From PALSA-607 sp963825425 (GTDB lineage: Bacteria; Actinomycetota; Actinomycetes; Acidothermales; Acidothermaceae), in contig CAWGTF010000011.1 of assembly GCA_963825425.1 (NCBI GenBank), positions 434,001 through 498,000 on the forward strand: a DNA stretch of 64,000 nt, given 5' to 3'. Made by a program: the position numbers and the translations under genes. The notes beneath the pieces were generated by a model. That model made no database searches. It had not been told where the DNA came from and saw only the letters and a list, made by a program, of their open reading frames with translations. Positions 17,750-27,428 of the stretch are shown here, in pieces (the stretch's first letter is position 1; every line of letters begins with the position of its first letter).

Positions 17750-19610
17750 GCAAGGCGTTGAGGTCGTCTCCGGGAATTGGCCGTCCGAGGTAGTGCCCCT
17801 GTACTCGGGTGCAACCCAGCGTTCGCAAGATGTCGAGCTGGCCGGCAGTCTCGACGCCCTCGCCGACAGTGTCGAGGTGCAGCGCCTTCGCCATGCCGAT
17901 GATGGCGGCGACGACTGCGCGGTCGTCGGCGTGCGTCTCCAGGCCTTCGACGAACGAACGGTCGATCTTCAGCTCGTCGACGGGGAAGCTGCGTAACCGC
18001 GCGAGTGACGAGAAGCCGGTGCCGAAGTCGTCGATCGACAGCGAGACGCCGAGTCGATAGAGCTCGGCGACGAGCGGACCCGTCGTCACCGGGTCGCCGA
18101 GGGTCGACTCGGTCACTTCGATGCGCAGGTGCGCGGGCTCGAGGTTAGACGCATGCAACGCGCTGGTCACGGTTTCGAGAAACACCGACGCGTGGCCGAA
18201 CTGACGGGCGGAGGCATTGACCGAGAGCAGCGGCGACCACCCGTGGCTGGCCCGCCATCGACCAGCCTGTGCGCACGCCTGGTGCAGCACCCACTCACCG
18301 ATGCCCATGATGAGGTCGGTCTCCTCGGCGATCGGAATGAACTCGACCGGCGGGATCGCGCCGAGTTCGTCCGACGTCCAACGCAGCAACGCCTCGACGC
18401 CGACGAGCTGGCCGGACGCCAGGTCGACTTGAGGTTGGTAGACGAGGTGCAACTCGTCCTTGTCGATCGCGCGCCGCAGCGCCGACTCCATGTGCAGCCG
18501 ATCGCGTGATTGTTCGCGCATGCGCTCGTCGAAGGTAATGACGCTCGCGCGTCCGGCCGCCTTTGCCTGATACATCGCGGCGTCCGCGTCCGCCACGAGG
18601 TCGTGTGGCGACTCCCAGCCGGCGCCGCGGGCGATGCCGACGCTGACTGTCAGGAACACTTCGCGGTCATCGACCTGGACCGGAGCCTCGATGGCTTGCC
18701 GCAAGTCCCTCGCGAGCGCCTCGGCTTCGGCCGCGCCGGTGAGACCCTCGCACGAGATGGTGAACTCGTCGCCGCCGAATCGGGCGACCAGATCGTAGCT
18801 GCGAACTGCATGCTGCACTCGGTTTGCAACCACGCGCAGCACCTCGTCGCCGACCAGGTGTCCCATCGAATCGTTGAGCACCTTGAAGTGGTCGATGTCG
18901 AGAAACAACACGGTGACGTCGGCTCTGCGGCGCCGCGCACGGCGCAGCGCGGCACCGAGCTCGTCGATGAACAGACGACGATTAGCCAGGCCGGTGAGCG
19001 GGTCGCGAAGGTTCGCGCGCCGCAGTTCTCCCGCGTCCCGGTGTCGCACGAGGGCGATCGTCGCCAACGCCGTGGTGCGCGCGACGTCACGTCGCTCGTC
19101 ATCGCTAGGCCCGCGGGTAGCTTCGAAGTACGTGGCGAACGTGCCAAGAACCTGGCCGGCCTCGCCATCTTGACCGGGTGCAATGACGGGCACCGACCAG
19201 CACGCGCGCAGTCCGTGCTCGAGAGCCAACGCACGCCACTGCGCCCAATCGGGGTCGGTCGCGATGTCTTCAGTCACCACATCGTGTCGAGCGAACGCGG
19301 CCCTCCCGCACGAGCCCACATGTGGCCCGATCGCGGTTCCGTCGATCGGATCACTGAAGGACGCCGGCAGGCTGGGCGCGGCGATGGTGAAAAGCCGACC
19401 CCCGTCGGCCTCGTCGAGGAGTAGGAATGTGCAGTGCACTCCGGGTCGGTTCTCTTCGATAGCGCTAGCCAACGCCGTGAGCACGCTCGACATCGAGTCG
19501 CCACGACTGATCCGCTCGAGAGCGTCAGTCTGTCGGGCGAGCGCGAGGGCATCGGCCGGCACTCCGGCCACCACTTCGCGCGGGCCCCTCGCCTGGTAAG
19601 CCGAACTCAC
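17736..19610 (-). CDS. GAF-GGDEF-EAL cyclic-di-GMP signalling protein
   Basis: 624 residues. A GAF-like sensor domain occupies about residues 25-185. The GGDEF domain follows (DPLTGLANRRLFIDELG, then RFGGDEF near 283) with an intact I-site RSYD five residues before the motif. The EAL domain runs from about 360 (VYQPQVDLASGQLVGVEALL, SIDDFGTGFSSL, DELKIDRSFV, GEGVET). All catalytic residues I can check are present in both domains, so it could both make and degrade c-di-GMP. No membrane segment is evident, so the protein is probably cytosolic. Confidence 0.93.
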   Translation of the reverse strand: MSSAYQARGPREVVAGVPADALALARQTDALERISRGDSMSSVLTALASAIEENRPGVHCTFLLLDEADGGRLFTIAAPSLPASFSDPIDGTAIGPHVGSCGRAAFARHDVVTEDIATDPDWAQWRALALEHGLRACWSVPVIAPGQDGEAGQVLGTFATYFEATRGPSDDERRDVARTTALATIALVRHRDAGELRRANLRDPLTGLANRRLFIDELGAALRRARRRRADVTVLFLDIDHFKVLNDSMGHLVGDEVLRVVANRVQHAVRSYDLVARFGGDEFTISCEGLTGAAEAEALARDLRQAIEAPVQVDDREVFLTVSVGIARGAGWESPHDLVADADAAMYQAKAAGRASVITFDERMREQSRDRLHMESALRRAIDKDELHLVYQPQVDLASGQLVGVEALLRWTSDELGAIPPVEFIPIAEETDLIMGIGEWVLHQACAQAGRWRASHGWSPLLSVNASARQFGHASVFLETVTSALHASNLEPAHLRIEVTESTLGDPVTTGPLVAELYRLGVSLSIDDFGTGFSSLARLRSFPVDELKIDRSFVEGLETHADDRAVVAAIIGMAKALHLDTVGEGVETAGQLDILRTLGCTRVQGHYLGRPIPGDDLNALLTAR

Positions 19611-19689
19611 CTCGGGATCCCTCCGCGATACGGACCAAGCCGCACTCCCTGCTCACCGTACGCGTCAGGGCGGTCTGCGCACAGCCCAA

Positions 19690-19992
19690 TCAAGCGCGAC
19701 CGCGGCACAGCTCGAGCAGCGTGAGCGCGAGCTGGCTACCTCCCCGGCCTAGCCCCTCGACGTACGTGTTGACGATCTTGAGCTCGCGGGAGTGTTCACG
19801 GCGCCGGCCGCCATGCGCCATCCGGACGGCTTGGATCTGCTTGGACAGCGCGATCCTGCGCTGCACGATGCCGACCAGTTCGGCGTCGACCTCGTCGATC
19901 TGCTCGCGCAGCCGAATGATCTCGGCCAGGCCCGGGTCGGCCTCGAGCGCGGAAGCCTCGGATTCGCCGCCGTCGCTGATGCTGGAGTTCAC
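19690..19992 (-). CDS. Chorismate mutase, AroQ-type, monofunctional
   Basis: 100 residues: IIRLREQIDEVDAELVGIVQ, then RRIALSKQIQAVRMAHGG, the first helix of AroQ chorismate mutases with the conserved arginine and lysine, and a C-terminal helix. Converts chorismate to prephenate for Phe/Tyr synthesis. Actinobacterial stand-alone copies can be weakly active alone and need DAHP synthase as partner; that gene is not in the window. Confidence 0.88.
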   Translation of the reverse strand: MNSSISDGGESEASALEADPGLAEIIRLREQIDEVDAELVGIVQRRIALSKQIQAVRMAHGGRRREHSRELKIVNTYVEGLGRGGSQLALTLLELCRGRA

Positions 19993-20051
19993 GGGTTCTT
20001 ACCTTCCTGTCATGCGCACCGGTGGGGTGCTGTCGACCCGTAGACGTGAAA

Positions 20052-20077
20052 ACGCCCCGGGCTTCAGCCCGGGGCGT
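20052..20077 (-). terminator. Rho-independent terminator of the ABC exporter operon
   Basis: ACGCCCCGGGCT and AGCCCGGGGCGT form a perfect stem; read on the minus strand it is followed by TTTTC. It lies just after the stop of the exporter subunit that ends at 20094 and before the chorismate mutase gene. Confidence 0.85.
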
Positions 20078-20093
20078 CGGTTTGTCTGTTGGA

Positions 20094-22041
20094 TCAGACG
20101 GTGGCGACGGCTACCGGACTCCCGGAGCCATAAAAGAAGTTCGCCGACCGCGTCATGTCAGTCAGTGTGAGACAACGAGTTGCTCGGCGTCCAGTGCTGT
20201 CCGGATGGTGAGACGCCCGTTCCGGAAATGACGGGGCCGGAAATGACGGGGCCGGAATTGATGCGTCCGGAACTAGGGGGTCGTGGGGACCTTCGCCATG
20301 CCAGGACGCCCAGAGGTCGGCGTAGCTGCCGCCTTTCGCGATCAGCTCGTCGTGGCTGCCGAGCTCGACGATGCGGCCACCGACCATGACCGCGACCCGG
20401 TCGGCGTCGTGCGCCGTGTGCAGTCGGTGCGCAATGGCGATGACCGTGCGACCCTCGACGACCGCGGCCAGGGATCGCTCGAGCCGCCGGGCAGCCCGCG
20501 GATCGAGCAGCGACGTCGCCTCGTCGAGAACAAGGGTGTGCGGATCGGCGAGCACGAGTCGGGCTAGCGCGATCTGCTGCGCCTGCGCGGGCGTCAGGAT
20601 GAGCCCGCCCGACCCGACCATGGTGTCGAGGCCGGCCGGCAGCGCGATGACCCAGTCGAGCGCGTCGATCGACGACAGCACCGACCGCAACTGGTCGTCG
20701 TCCGCCGAGGGCTTGGCAAGCCGCAGGTTGTCGGCGACCGAGCCCACGAAGACGTGGTGTTCCTGCGTCACCAACGCGACCTCACGACGCAACTGGTCGA
20801 TTTCGAGATCGACGAGCGGCACGCCGCCGACCGTCACGCTGCCCTCGCCGGGGCCGTGGATGCCCGCGAGCAATCGACCCAGCGTGCTCTTGCCGGCGCC
20901 GCTCGGGCCAACCATTGCGATGCGCTCGCCGGGCCGCACGTCGAGGTCGATGCCGTGCAGCACGTCGCGACCGGCCCGGTAGGCGAAGTGGACGCCGTCC
21001 GCGCGAAGTCGCTCGCCCTCGGGCTGTTCACCTGTCGCGACTCTGTCGGCGGGCACCCGGCCGACACCGACAAGGCGCGCGAGTGACGACGCGCCGACCT
21101 GCAGTTCGTCGAGCCAGCCGAGCAGGCGGTCGACCGGATCGACGAGTTGCTGGAAGTAGAGGGTGACGGCGGTGACTTGTGCGAGGCTCGCGTGGCCACG
21201 ATTCGCGAGCAGGCCGCCGACGAGCAGTGCGGCGACGACAGGTACGACGTACGCCGTCTCGGTGCTCGGGTACCACAGCGTGCGCAGGCGCAAGCGTGTA
21301 GCGCTCCGCGACGTACGCGCGCCGGACGTCGTCGTCGCCGCGCCGGATCCGCTTGTCGCGCAGACCGAGTGCATCGATCGTGCGGCCGCCTTCGAGGGTC
21401 TCGGTAATGCCGGCGAACATGTGCGAGTAGACGCGACGCTCACGCAGGTACCCCTGTGGGGCGCGCTTGAGGTACCACCGAGTTGCGACGAAGAGCGACG
21501 GAAATACCACCAGGCACGGCAAGGCAACCAACGGTGCAGTGACGAATGCAGCGACCAACGTGAGCACCGCGGTCGCGACCGCGATCATCGTTTCCGGCAC
21601 CGCGAACCGCACGCTGCGCGACATCGCGTCGATATCGCTTGTCATGCGGGTCAGGAGGTCGCCAGTTCCGGCGCGCTCGACCGTCGACAGCGGCAGCGAG
21701 ATGACTTTGCGGAGGAATTCCTCTCGCAGTTCGGCGAAGACCTTCTCTGCAATGACGGACGACGCGTAGCGCGCGAGTCGTACGAAGATCGCCTGCGCTA
21801 GAACGAATCCGGCCAGGATCATGGCGATCCGGTCGACGTGCGCGCGCGTGGTTCCCTTCTGCACCGCACCGACGATGTCGCCGAGCAGGCGTGGCCCGGC
21901 CAAAGCCGCAACGCCGGCGAGCGCATACAGGACCAGGACGCCACTGGCAGCACGGCCCTGCTTGCGAATCAGCGAGGACGCGTATGCCTTGACCTCGTCG
22001 ATATGGGCGACCGGGAGCAGCGAGGAGTTTGGCGTGCTCAT
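20094..22041 (-). CDS. ABC exporter half-transporter, subunit 1 (one frame break)
   Basis: Type IV-like half-transporter: six membrane segments in the first 300 residues, then an ATPase domain. Walker A VGPSGAGKST, Walker B TLVLDEATSLLD and the switch histidine in IAIAHRL are intact, but the signature motif reads ILTPAQAQQIALAR in place of LSGGQ. One extra base near 21295 splits the frame after AYVAERYT. About 648 residues after repair; the last 50 are a low-complexity tail containing PAPSFPAPSFPE. The start overlaps the stop of subunit 2 by 4 bp, so the two make a heterodimer. Confidence 0.92.
20222..20266. repeat. 15-bp tandem repeat, three copies, in the exporter tail
   Basis: CCGGAAATGACGGGG at 20222-20236 and 20237-20251, with a diverged third copy to 20266. 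The period is a multiple of three and encodes the repeated tail PAPSF of the exporter subunit on the minus strand. Confidence 0.8.
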
Positions 22042-23756
22042 GCGGATTCCTCGTCACGGGTGACGACGGAGCGATAGCGCGGATCGCGGGACACCAATTC
22101 ACGATGCGAACCGTCGGCGACGATCCGGTTGTCGTCGAGCAGCAGCGCGCGGTCGGCGCGGTCGAGCATCAACGGGCTCGTCGACATGACGATCGTTGTC
22201 TTGCCGGCGCGGTGCGCGCGCAGGGTGTCGGCGATGCGGGCTTCGGTGTAGGCGTCGACGGCACTCGTCGGCTCGTCGAGTACGAGGATGGGTGCATCGA
22301 CGAGCAGCGCTCGAGCGAGTGCAATCCGCTGCCGCTGCCCGCCGGAAAGCCCGAGCGCGCGCTCGTCGAGCACGCCGTCAAGGCCACCCGGTACGGACTC
22401 CACGGCGTCGTGCGCGACTGCGGTCTCGATGGCCTCGTCGATGTCGTAGGCGCTGGCTCGCCGGTGCGGGTCGAGCTGGTCGCGAAGCGTTCCCGCGAAC
22501 AGACGTGGGTCCTTGTCACTGATCAGGATGGCTGCGCGGACGTCGTCCAGCGCCACCGCGGTGAGCGGGACGTCTCCGAACAACACCTGCTCGTCGCCGT
22601 CCGGATCGATGTATCGACCGAGTCGGTCGGCAAGTGCGCTTGCCTGCGAGGGTTCGGCTGCAGCGACCACGACGAACTCGCCCGGTTGAACAGTGAGTCC
22701 GGACGTCGTGTCGCTGAGGTCTGCGTCGGGTGGCAGTGCGACCGGGTGCGGTTGCTGCGCCAGCACCGGCTGGAGGGAGAGCACCCGAAGTATTCGCTTC
22801 GCCGCGACGAGCCCGCGGGTCCACTTGTCGGCGACCTCGGTAGCGATGCGCATCGGCGCGAGCAGGAACGCGGCGTATCCGTAGAACGACACGAGTTGGC
22901 CGACGGTGAGTTTGTGTTGGATCGCGAGACGGGCGCCGAGCCAGGTGACGAGGACGACGAAAACCCCGGGCAGCAGCACTTCGGCGGCGTCGAGCACCGA
23001 GCCCACGGCCGCCACGGCTACGCCCTTGCGCCTGACGTCTTGGGACCGGGCCTGGTAGCGGGTGAAGAATTCGCGCTCGCCGCCGACGCCGCGCAAGACG
23101 CGCAGGCCAGCAACGGTGTCGGCGCCGAAGTTCGTCAGCTTGCCGACCGATGCGCGCAGTTCCATCTGCCGGTGGTGCAACGGCCGCAGCAGAGGGCCGA
23201 TCAAGAGCATCAGAAACGGGACGCCGATCAGCACCACGAGGCCGAGTTCAACAGAGGTACTCAGCATGATGATGGCCACGGCGATGAACGACACGATCGA
23301 GCCGGCGAGCCGGGCCGTGATGTCGAGGCAGTTGCCGATGTAGCCGGCGTCCGTCGTCGCACTGCTGACGACGTCGCCGAGTTGCACCCGCTGTGTCAGC
23401 GAGGCACCGAGCCGCGCGGCCTGCCGGGTGAGCAGTTGCTCAACCCGGAAGGTGCCAGTCATCCAGGACGCTACAGCGAAGCGGTGCCGGCTGACGCCGG
23501 CGGCGGCTTGCACGATGCCCAAGCCCAGCAGCGCTGCCGACCACGTCAGTAGCGCACTCGTGCTGTGGCCGGTGATGCCCTCGTCGATGCCGCGACCGAC
23601 CACGAACGGCACGGTCGCTTGGCCGCACATCCAGATGACGCCGAAGACCATGCCGCCCGTCAGCGTGGCCCGCTGGCCGTTCACGACCCAGAGCAGGAAG
23701 CGCAAGGGCGAGCGGACGTCGGGAACGCCGGGATCAGTTAGCGGGAGGACGCGCAC
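22038..23756 (-). CDS. ABC exporter half-transporter, subunit 2, degenerate Walker A
   Basis: 572 residues, six-segment membrane domain then ATPase domain. The signature LGLSGGQRQRIALARALL and Walker B ILVLDEPTSAVD are canonical. The Walker A position reads VVAAAEPSQASALADRLG, lacking the glycines and the lysine, and the switch-histidine position reads TIVMSTSPLML, with no His. The missing pieces are exactly those kept by subunit 1. It is the promoter-proximal gene, overlapped by subunit 1 via ATGA. Substrate unknown; this fold exports drugs, lipids or peptides. Confidence 0.92.
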   Translation of the reverse strand: MRVLPLTDPGVPDVRSPLRFLLWVVNGQRATLTGGMVFGVIWMCGQATVPFVVGRGIDEGITGHSTSALLTWSAALLGLGIVQAAAGVSRHRFAVASWMTGTFRVEQLLTRQAARLGASLTQRVQLGDVVSSATTDAGYIGNCLDITARLAGSIVSFIAVAIIMLSTSVELGLVVLIGVPFLMLLIGPLLRPLHHRQMELRASVGKLTNFGADTVAGLRVLRGVGGEREFFTRYQARSQDVRRKGVAVAAVGSVLDAAEVLLPGVFVVLVTWLGARLAIQHKLTVGQLVSFYGYAAFLLAPMRIATEVADKWTRGLVAAKRILRVLSLQPVLAQQPHPVALPPDADLSDTTSGLTVQPGEFVVVAAAEPSQASALADRLGRYIDPDGDEQVLFGDVPLTAVALDDVRAAILISDKDPRLFAGTLRDQLDPHRRASAYDIDEAIETAVAHDAVESVPGGLDGVLDERALGLSGGQRQRIALARALLVDAPILVLDEPTSAVDAYTEARIADTLRAHRAGKTTIVMSTSPLMLDRADRALLLDDNRIVADGSHRELVSRDPRYRSVVTRDEESA

Positions 23757-23875
23757 GTGGATTCACGTTAACCGCCGGTGACGTTGGGGGCACGTCGGTT
23801 TCGGTGAATCCGGGCGTTGGAGACCTCCCGGGGCCAGGTTTAGGGCCTCTTTGGTCTAGACCTGAGCGGAGGGGC

Positions 23876-24052
23876 CTAAGCCGACACCTGGGTTGCTGCG
23901 TAATTGCGGTTGATCGAGTCGTGGACGAGCAACTCGCCGCAGTAGCAGCGGAGCAGGACCTTCACCCCGAACACGGTGGACTCGATGCCGACGACTGACT
24001 CATAGCCGAGCAGGACGGTGGACTCATGTTTGTCGCAGTAAGGAGTGAACAT
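23876..24052 (-). CDS. Small conserved-type protein with Cys/His pairs
   Basis: 58 residues beginning MFTPYCDKHESTVLLGYESV and containing VLLRCYCGELLVHD. The CxxH and CYC arrangement suggests a small zinc-binding fold, by analogy only. The internal ATG at 24052 gives the compact version; the frame continues 12 residues upstream. The gene is divergent from the LysR gene; an imperfect hairpin downstream (about 23832-23880) could terminate it. Confidence 0.6.
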   Translation of the reverse strand: MFTPYCDKHESTVLLGYESVVGIESTVFGVKVLLRCYCGELLVHDSINRNYAATQVSA

Positions 24053-24101
24053 GGGTCCATCCTGACTGACAAAACCGTGCAGGTCCATCTAGTATTCGCG
24101 C

Positions 24102-25068
24102 ATGACTATGTTCAGCAAAGACTTCACGATCGATCCGCGCCGGCTTGCGGGTGCTGCGGGAGGTGGGTCTGCGCGGGACGGTCACCAGCGCCGCCAGCGG
24201 CCTGCACCTCACGCCGTCCGCCGTCTCGCAGCAGATCGCCGCGTTGTCACGGGAGCTTGGCGTCCCGCTGCTGGAGAAGACCGGGCGTGGCGTCCGGCTG
24301 ACCGGGCAGGCGCAGGTGATCTTGACCCACGCCACCGTCGTGCAGGCCCAGTTCGAACGGGCCAGAGCCGACCTCGCCGCATTCGCCGACGGGCGGACCG
24401 GGCAGGTCTCGGTGGCTGGATTCGCGACCGGCATCGCCGGGCTGATCGCGCCCGCGATGCGCCAGCTGCGCTCGACGCGGCCGGGTATCACGATGACGGT
24501 CATCGAGATGGAGCCGCCTGACGTGTTCACCCGACTCGATCGCGGTGAGCTCGATGTCGTCGTGGCGGTCGACTTCCGCAAGGCGCCGCCGCGCAGCGAC
24601 CCGCACTACCACCGGGTCGAGCTGATGTCCGACGTGCTTGACGCGATGCTGCCCGCCGACCACCGGCTCGCGCACCAGACGTCGATCGATCTCGTCGACC
24701 TCGCGAGCGACGTCTTCGTGACCGCCAGCCCTGGCACGTCGTGTTCTGAGGTGACTCTCGCGACCTGCGCCGCTGCCGGCTTTTCGCCCGACGTGCGCAA
24801 CTACAGCACCGAGTGGGGAGCGGTGGCGGCACTGGTCTCAGTCGGTGCTGGGGTTGGTCTGCTGCCACGACTCGCGCAGCCGCTGCATTGTCCTGGCGTG
24901 GTCGTGCGCCCGTTGCGCAAACCGAAGGCGGCCCGCAACATCTTCGCGGCGGTTCGGGCCGGCGCCCAGGATGATCCGGTGCTGGCCGCGACGCTCGCGG
25001 CCTTGTGCGACGTTGCTGCTGCGGTCAGCAGCTCACCGGTCGCCACCAGCCCGTCGTCCACCGCATGA
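24102..25068 (+). CDS. LysR-family transcription regulator (one frame break)
   Basis: N-terminal winged HTH: MFSKDFTIDPRRL, then (after removing one extra T near 24146) RVLREVGLRGTVTSAASGLH and PSAVSQQIAALSRELGVPLL. The C-terminal substrate-binding domain has ELDVVVAVDF, LPADHRLAHQTSIDL and VSVGAGVGLLPRLA. About 321 residues. It is followed with an ATGA overlap by an MFS transporter, which it probably regulates; the inducer is unknown. Confidence 0.88.
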
Positions 25069-26263
25069 CGGACGTATCGGCGGCGCCTCGCGGTGCGGCC
25101 GGTGCGTCGCGCACGCTCGCCGCTTTGGGGCTGGGCGGTTTCGTGGTGCTCGGTCTGCCCGACGGCATGTGGGGAACGGCCTGGCCGGCGATGCGGCACA
25201 CGTTTCATCAACCGCTCGGCAGTCTCGGCCTGATCCTGCTGTTCGCGACGGCGGGCAATCTGGTCACCTCGTTGTCGACCGGCCGTACCTTGCGACGCTT
25301 TGGTGTCGGGCGGTTGCTCGTGTGTGCTGGCCTCATCGCGGCCGTCGGCGCATTGCTGATCGCGGTCGCGTCGGTGTGGGCGATGGTGCTCATCGGTGCG
25401 CTGCTGGCCGGCATGGCGGCCGGGCTGCTCGACACCGGCCTCAACACGGTCATCGCGTTGTCGGGGCGACTGCGGCTGCTGAACATGCTGCACGGTGCCT
25501 ACGGCGTCGGCTCCGCGCTCGGCCCACTGGTGGTGACGGCCGCGATCCTGATCACGTCGTGGCGGCCGGCTTACGTGTTGTTGATTGCGTTGGAGTTGCT
25601 GCTCGCGTACGGCTGGTGGAGAACAAGTTCGCATTGGACGCCGGAGGTGGTCGACGACGGCGAGAACGTTGCGGAGGTTGTTCCCGACGACGGTCCCCCG
25701 AGGCACGTACGGCCTGCTCGTCGGGCTTGGCGTCGGCGCATTCTTCTTCTACACCGGCCTCGAAGTGACTGCCGGGCAGTGGGCGGCGAGTTTCTTTCGC
25801 GGGCCGCTTGGCCTGTCGGCCGGGGCTGCCGGACCCGCTGTGTTCGCGTACTGGGGATCGTTGACGGCGGCCCGGTTCGCCGTCGCGATTCCTCGCCGCA
25901 CACCTAGCCCGGTGCTGCTGGTGCGGATCGGGCTGCGTCGGCGGGCTCGCCGCTTCGGCGCTGATCTGGTGGGCTCCGTCGACGGCCGCGGTCATTGTGG
26001 GATTCGCGCTGCTCGGGGCGGTACTTGCGCCGGTCTTTCCGGCACTGGTGACATTGACGCCGGTGCGGATCGGCGCCGCGAAAGCACAGCACGCCATCGG
26101 CTGGCAGATCGCGGGCGCCAACGTGGGGGCCGCAGGTTTGTCGGCACTTACCGGCCTGATCTTGCAGCACGAGGGATTGCGAACGCTGGGGCCCTGTCTC
26201 GTCGTGATCGCGCTCGTGCTGATCGGCTGCAACGCGGCGCTGGAGTTGCTCAGCCGGCGTTGA
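25065..26263 (+). CDS. MFS transporter (two frame breaks)
   Basis: About 398 residues after repair, with twelve predicted membrane segments. LGLPDGMWGTAWPAMRHTF near residue 30 and a conserved HGAYGVGSALGPLVVTAAIL resemble the sugar/fucose-permease-like MFS group. Extra bases in the CCCCC run at 25694-25699 and near 25931 break the frame; without them GTYGLLVGLGVGAFFFYTGL and AQHAIGWQIAGANVGAAGLS follow on. Translationally coupled to the LysR gene. The cargo is unknown. The end overlaps the converging membrane gene by 14 bp. Confidence 0.85.
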
Positions 26264-27428
26264 TCCACACCGCGACGTGGCTCGGTTGCACACTGCGGTT
26301 GACGACGTCGACGAGGTCGCGCTGAACCTGGTCGAGGTCGACTTCGTCTCGCAACCCTGCAGTGAAGGCAGCGATGGTCGCGTCGGCGTCGTAGCGGGCG
26401 CGGTTGAAGCGGTGATCGACGACTCGTTGCGCGCGGCGTCGCACCGGGTTGAAGAGCGCGGCCACTGTGAGCGTCGACGCAGCCACGCCGATCGGCGACG
26501 ACAGCGGCAACGCCCTTGTCGTGAGGGTCACCAGGCCGATGTAGACGCCGATGAGCACGCCCGTGACAACCGCGTAGGAGAGGGTTCGGCTGATCAGCCG
26601 GTCGATGTCGTAGAGGCGGTATTTCAAGATGCCCACACCCATGCTGAGCGGCACGGCGAGAATGCCGAGGGACACGGCGTTGCCGACAGTCTTGTTGATC
26701 GGGGACAACGCGATCGCGAGGCCGACGATGCCGATCGCGCTGCCGCCCATGAGCCACTTCAGTTGTTCACGACGATCGCCAGATGATCGTCTGTATGCCA
26801 GCACCTGTGCGAACACGAACGACAAGGCGAGCCCGGCGTAGAGGAGGAATAGCAGGCCTGCAATAGCCGCCGCCGCGCCAGTTGACTTGCCGCTGAGACT
26901 CACGAGCTCGCCTGACGAATCGACCTGGATGTGCTTGTCGGTGAATGCCGCCACGTCCTTGGTTCCGATACCGAACACCAACACGACGCACGATGCGATG
27001 TACACGAAGAACGGCCAGCGCCAACGCCTCGACGGCAACCGCCCGTCGGGGTAGAGCAGGATGGGCAGCGGCAAGAGCACGAGCAGTCCGACCCACAGCT
27101 GGGTGCAGGCGACGGCGAGCCGTGCAAGCGGCAACTCCCGGTGGTCGACGCTGAAGGCAAGTACGGCGTAGGTGCCGGAGTCGGCGGCAATGAGGAACAG
27201 CATTGCGAGGGCGAGCATGATCCAGCCGATCGGATTGCGCGGTTGGCGGATCGCTACGACAGCGCCCACGAGCGCGAACGGGAGCATGAGCAGGTTGCCG
27301 GGGCTGACAGCCTGATGGGCCAGCTTCTCCAGTGGTACGGCGCCGATGAGCAGCGCGAAGGTGAAGGCGGTCATCGCGAGCGCGGTCGTCCTCGTGGCCG
27401 GTGAATGGGCTGCGGTTGTGGTGTTCAC
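26250..27428 (-). CDS. Multi-pass membrane protein, sensor-kinase input-like, paralogue B
   Basis: 392 residues from the GTG at 27428. NPIGWIMLALAMLFLIAADS, LYPDGRLPSRRWRWPF, GILKYRLYDIDRLISRTLSY and FNPVRRRAQRVVDHRFNRAR are shared with the genes at 1103-2323 and 27425-28624. The start overlaps the stop of paralogue C by 4 bp (GTGA), so the pair is cotranslated and the products may associate. No kinase domain follows. A longer open frame to 27965 is only the antisense-frame shadow of paralogue C. Confidence 0.82.
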   Translation of the reverse strand: MNTTTAAHSPATRTTALAMTAFTFALLIGAVPLEKLAHQAVSPGNLLMLPFALVGAVVAIRQPRNPIGWIMLALAMLFLIAADSGTYAVLAFSVDHRELPLARLAVACTQLWVGLLVLLPLPILLYPDGRLPSRRWRWPFFVYIASCVVLVFGIGTKDVAAFTDKHIQVDSSGELVSLSGKSTGAAAAIAGLLFLLYAGLALSFVFAQVLAYRRSSGDRREQLKWLMGGSAIGIVGLAIALSPINKTVGNAVSLGILAVPLSMGVGILKYRLYDIDRLISRTLSYAVVTGVLIGVYIGLVTLTTRALPLSSPIGVAASTLTVAALFNPVRRRAQRVVDHRFNRARYDADATIAAFTAGLRDEVDLDQVQRDLVDVVNRSVQPSHVAVWINAG

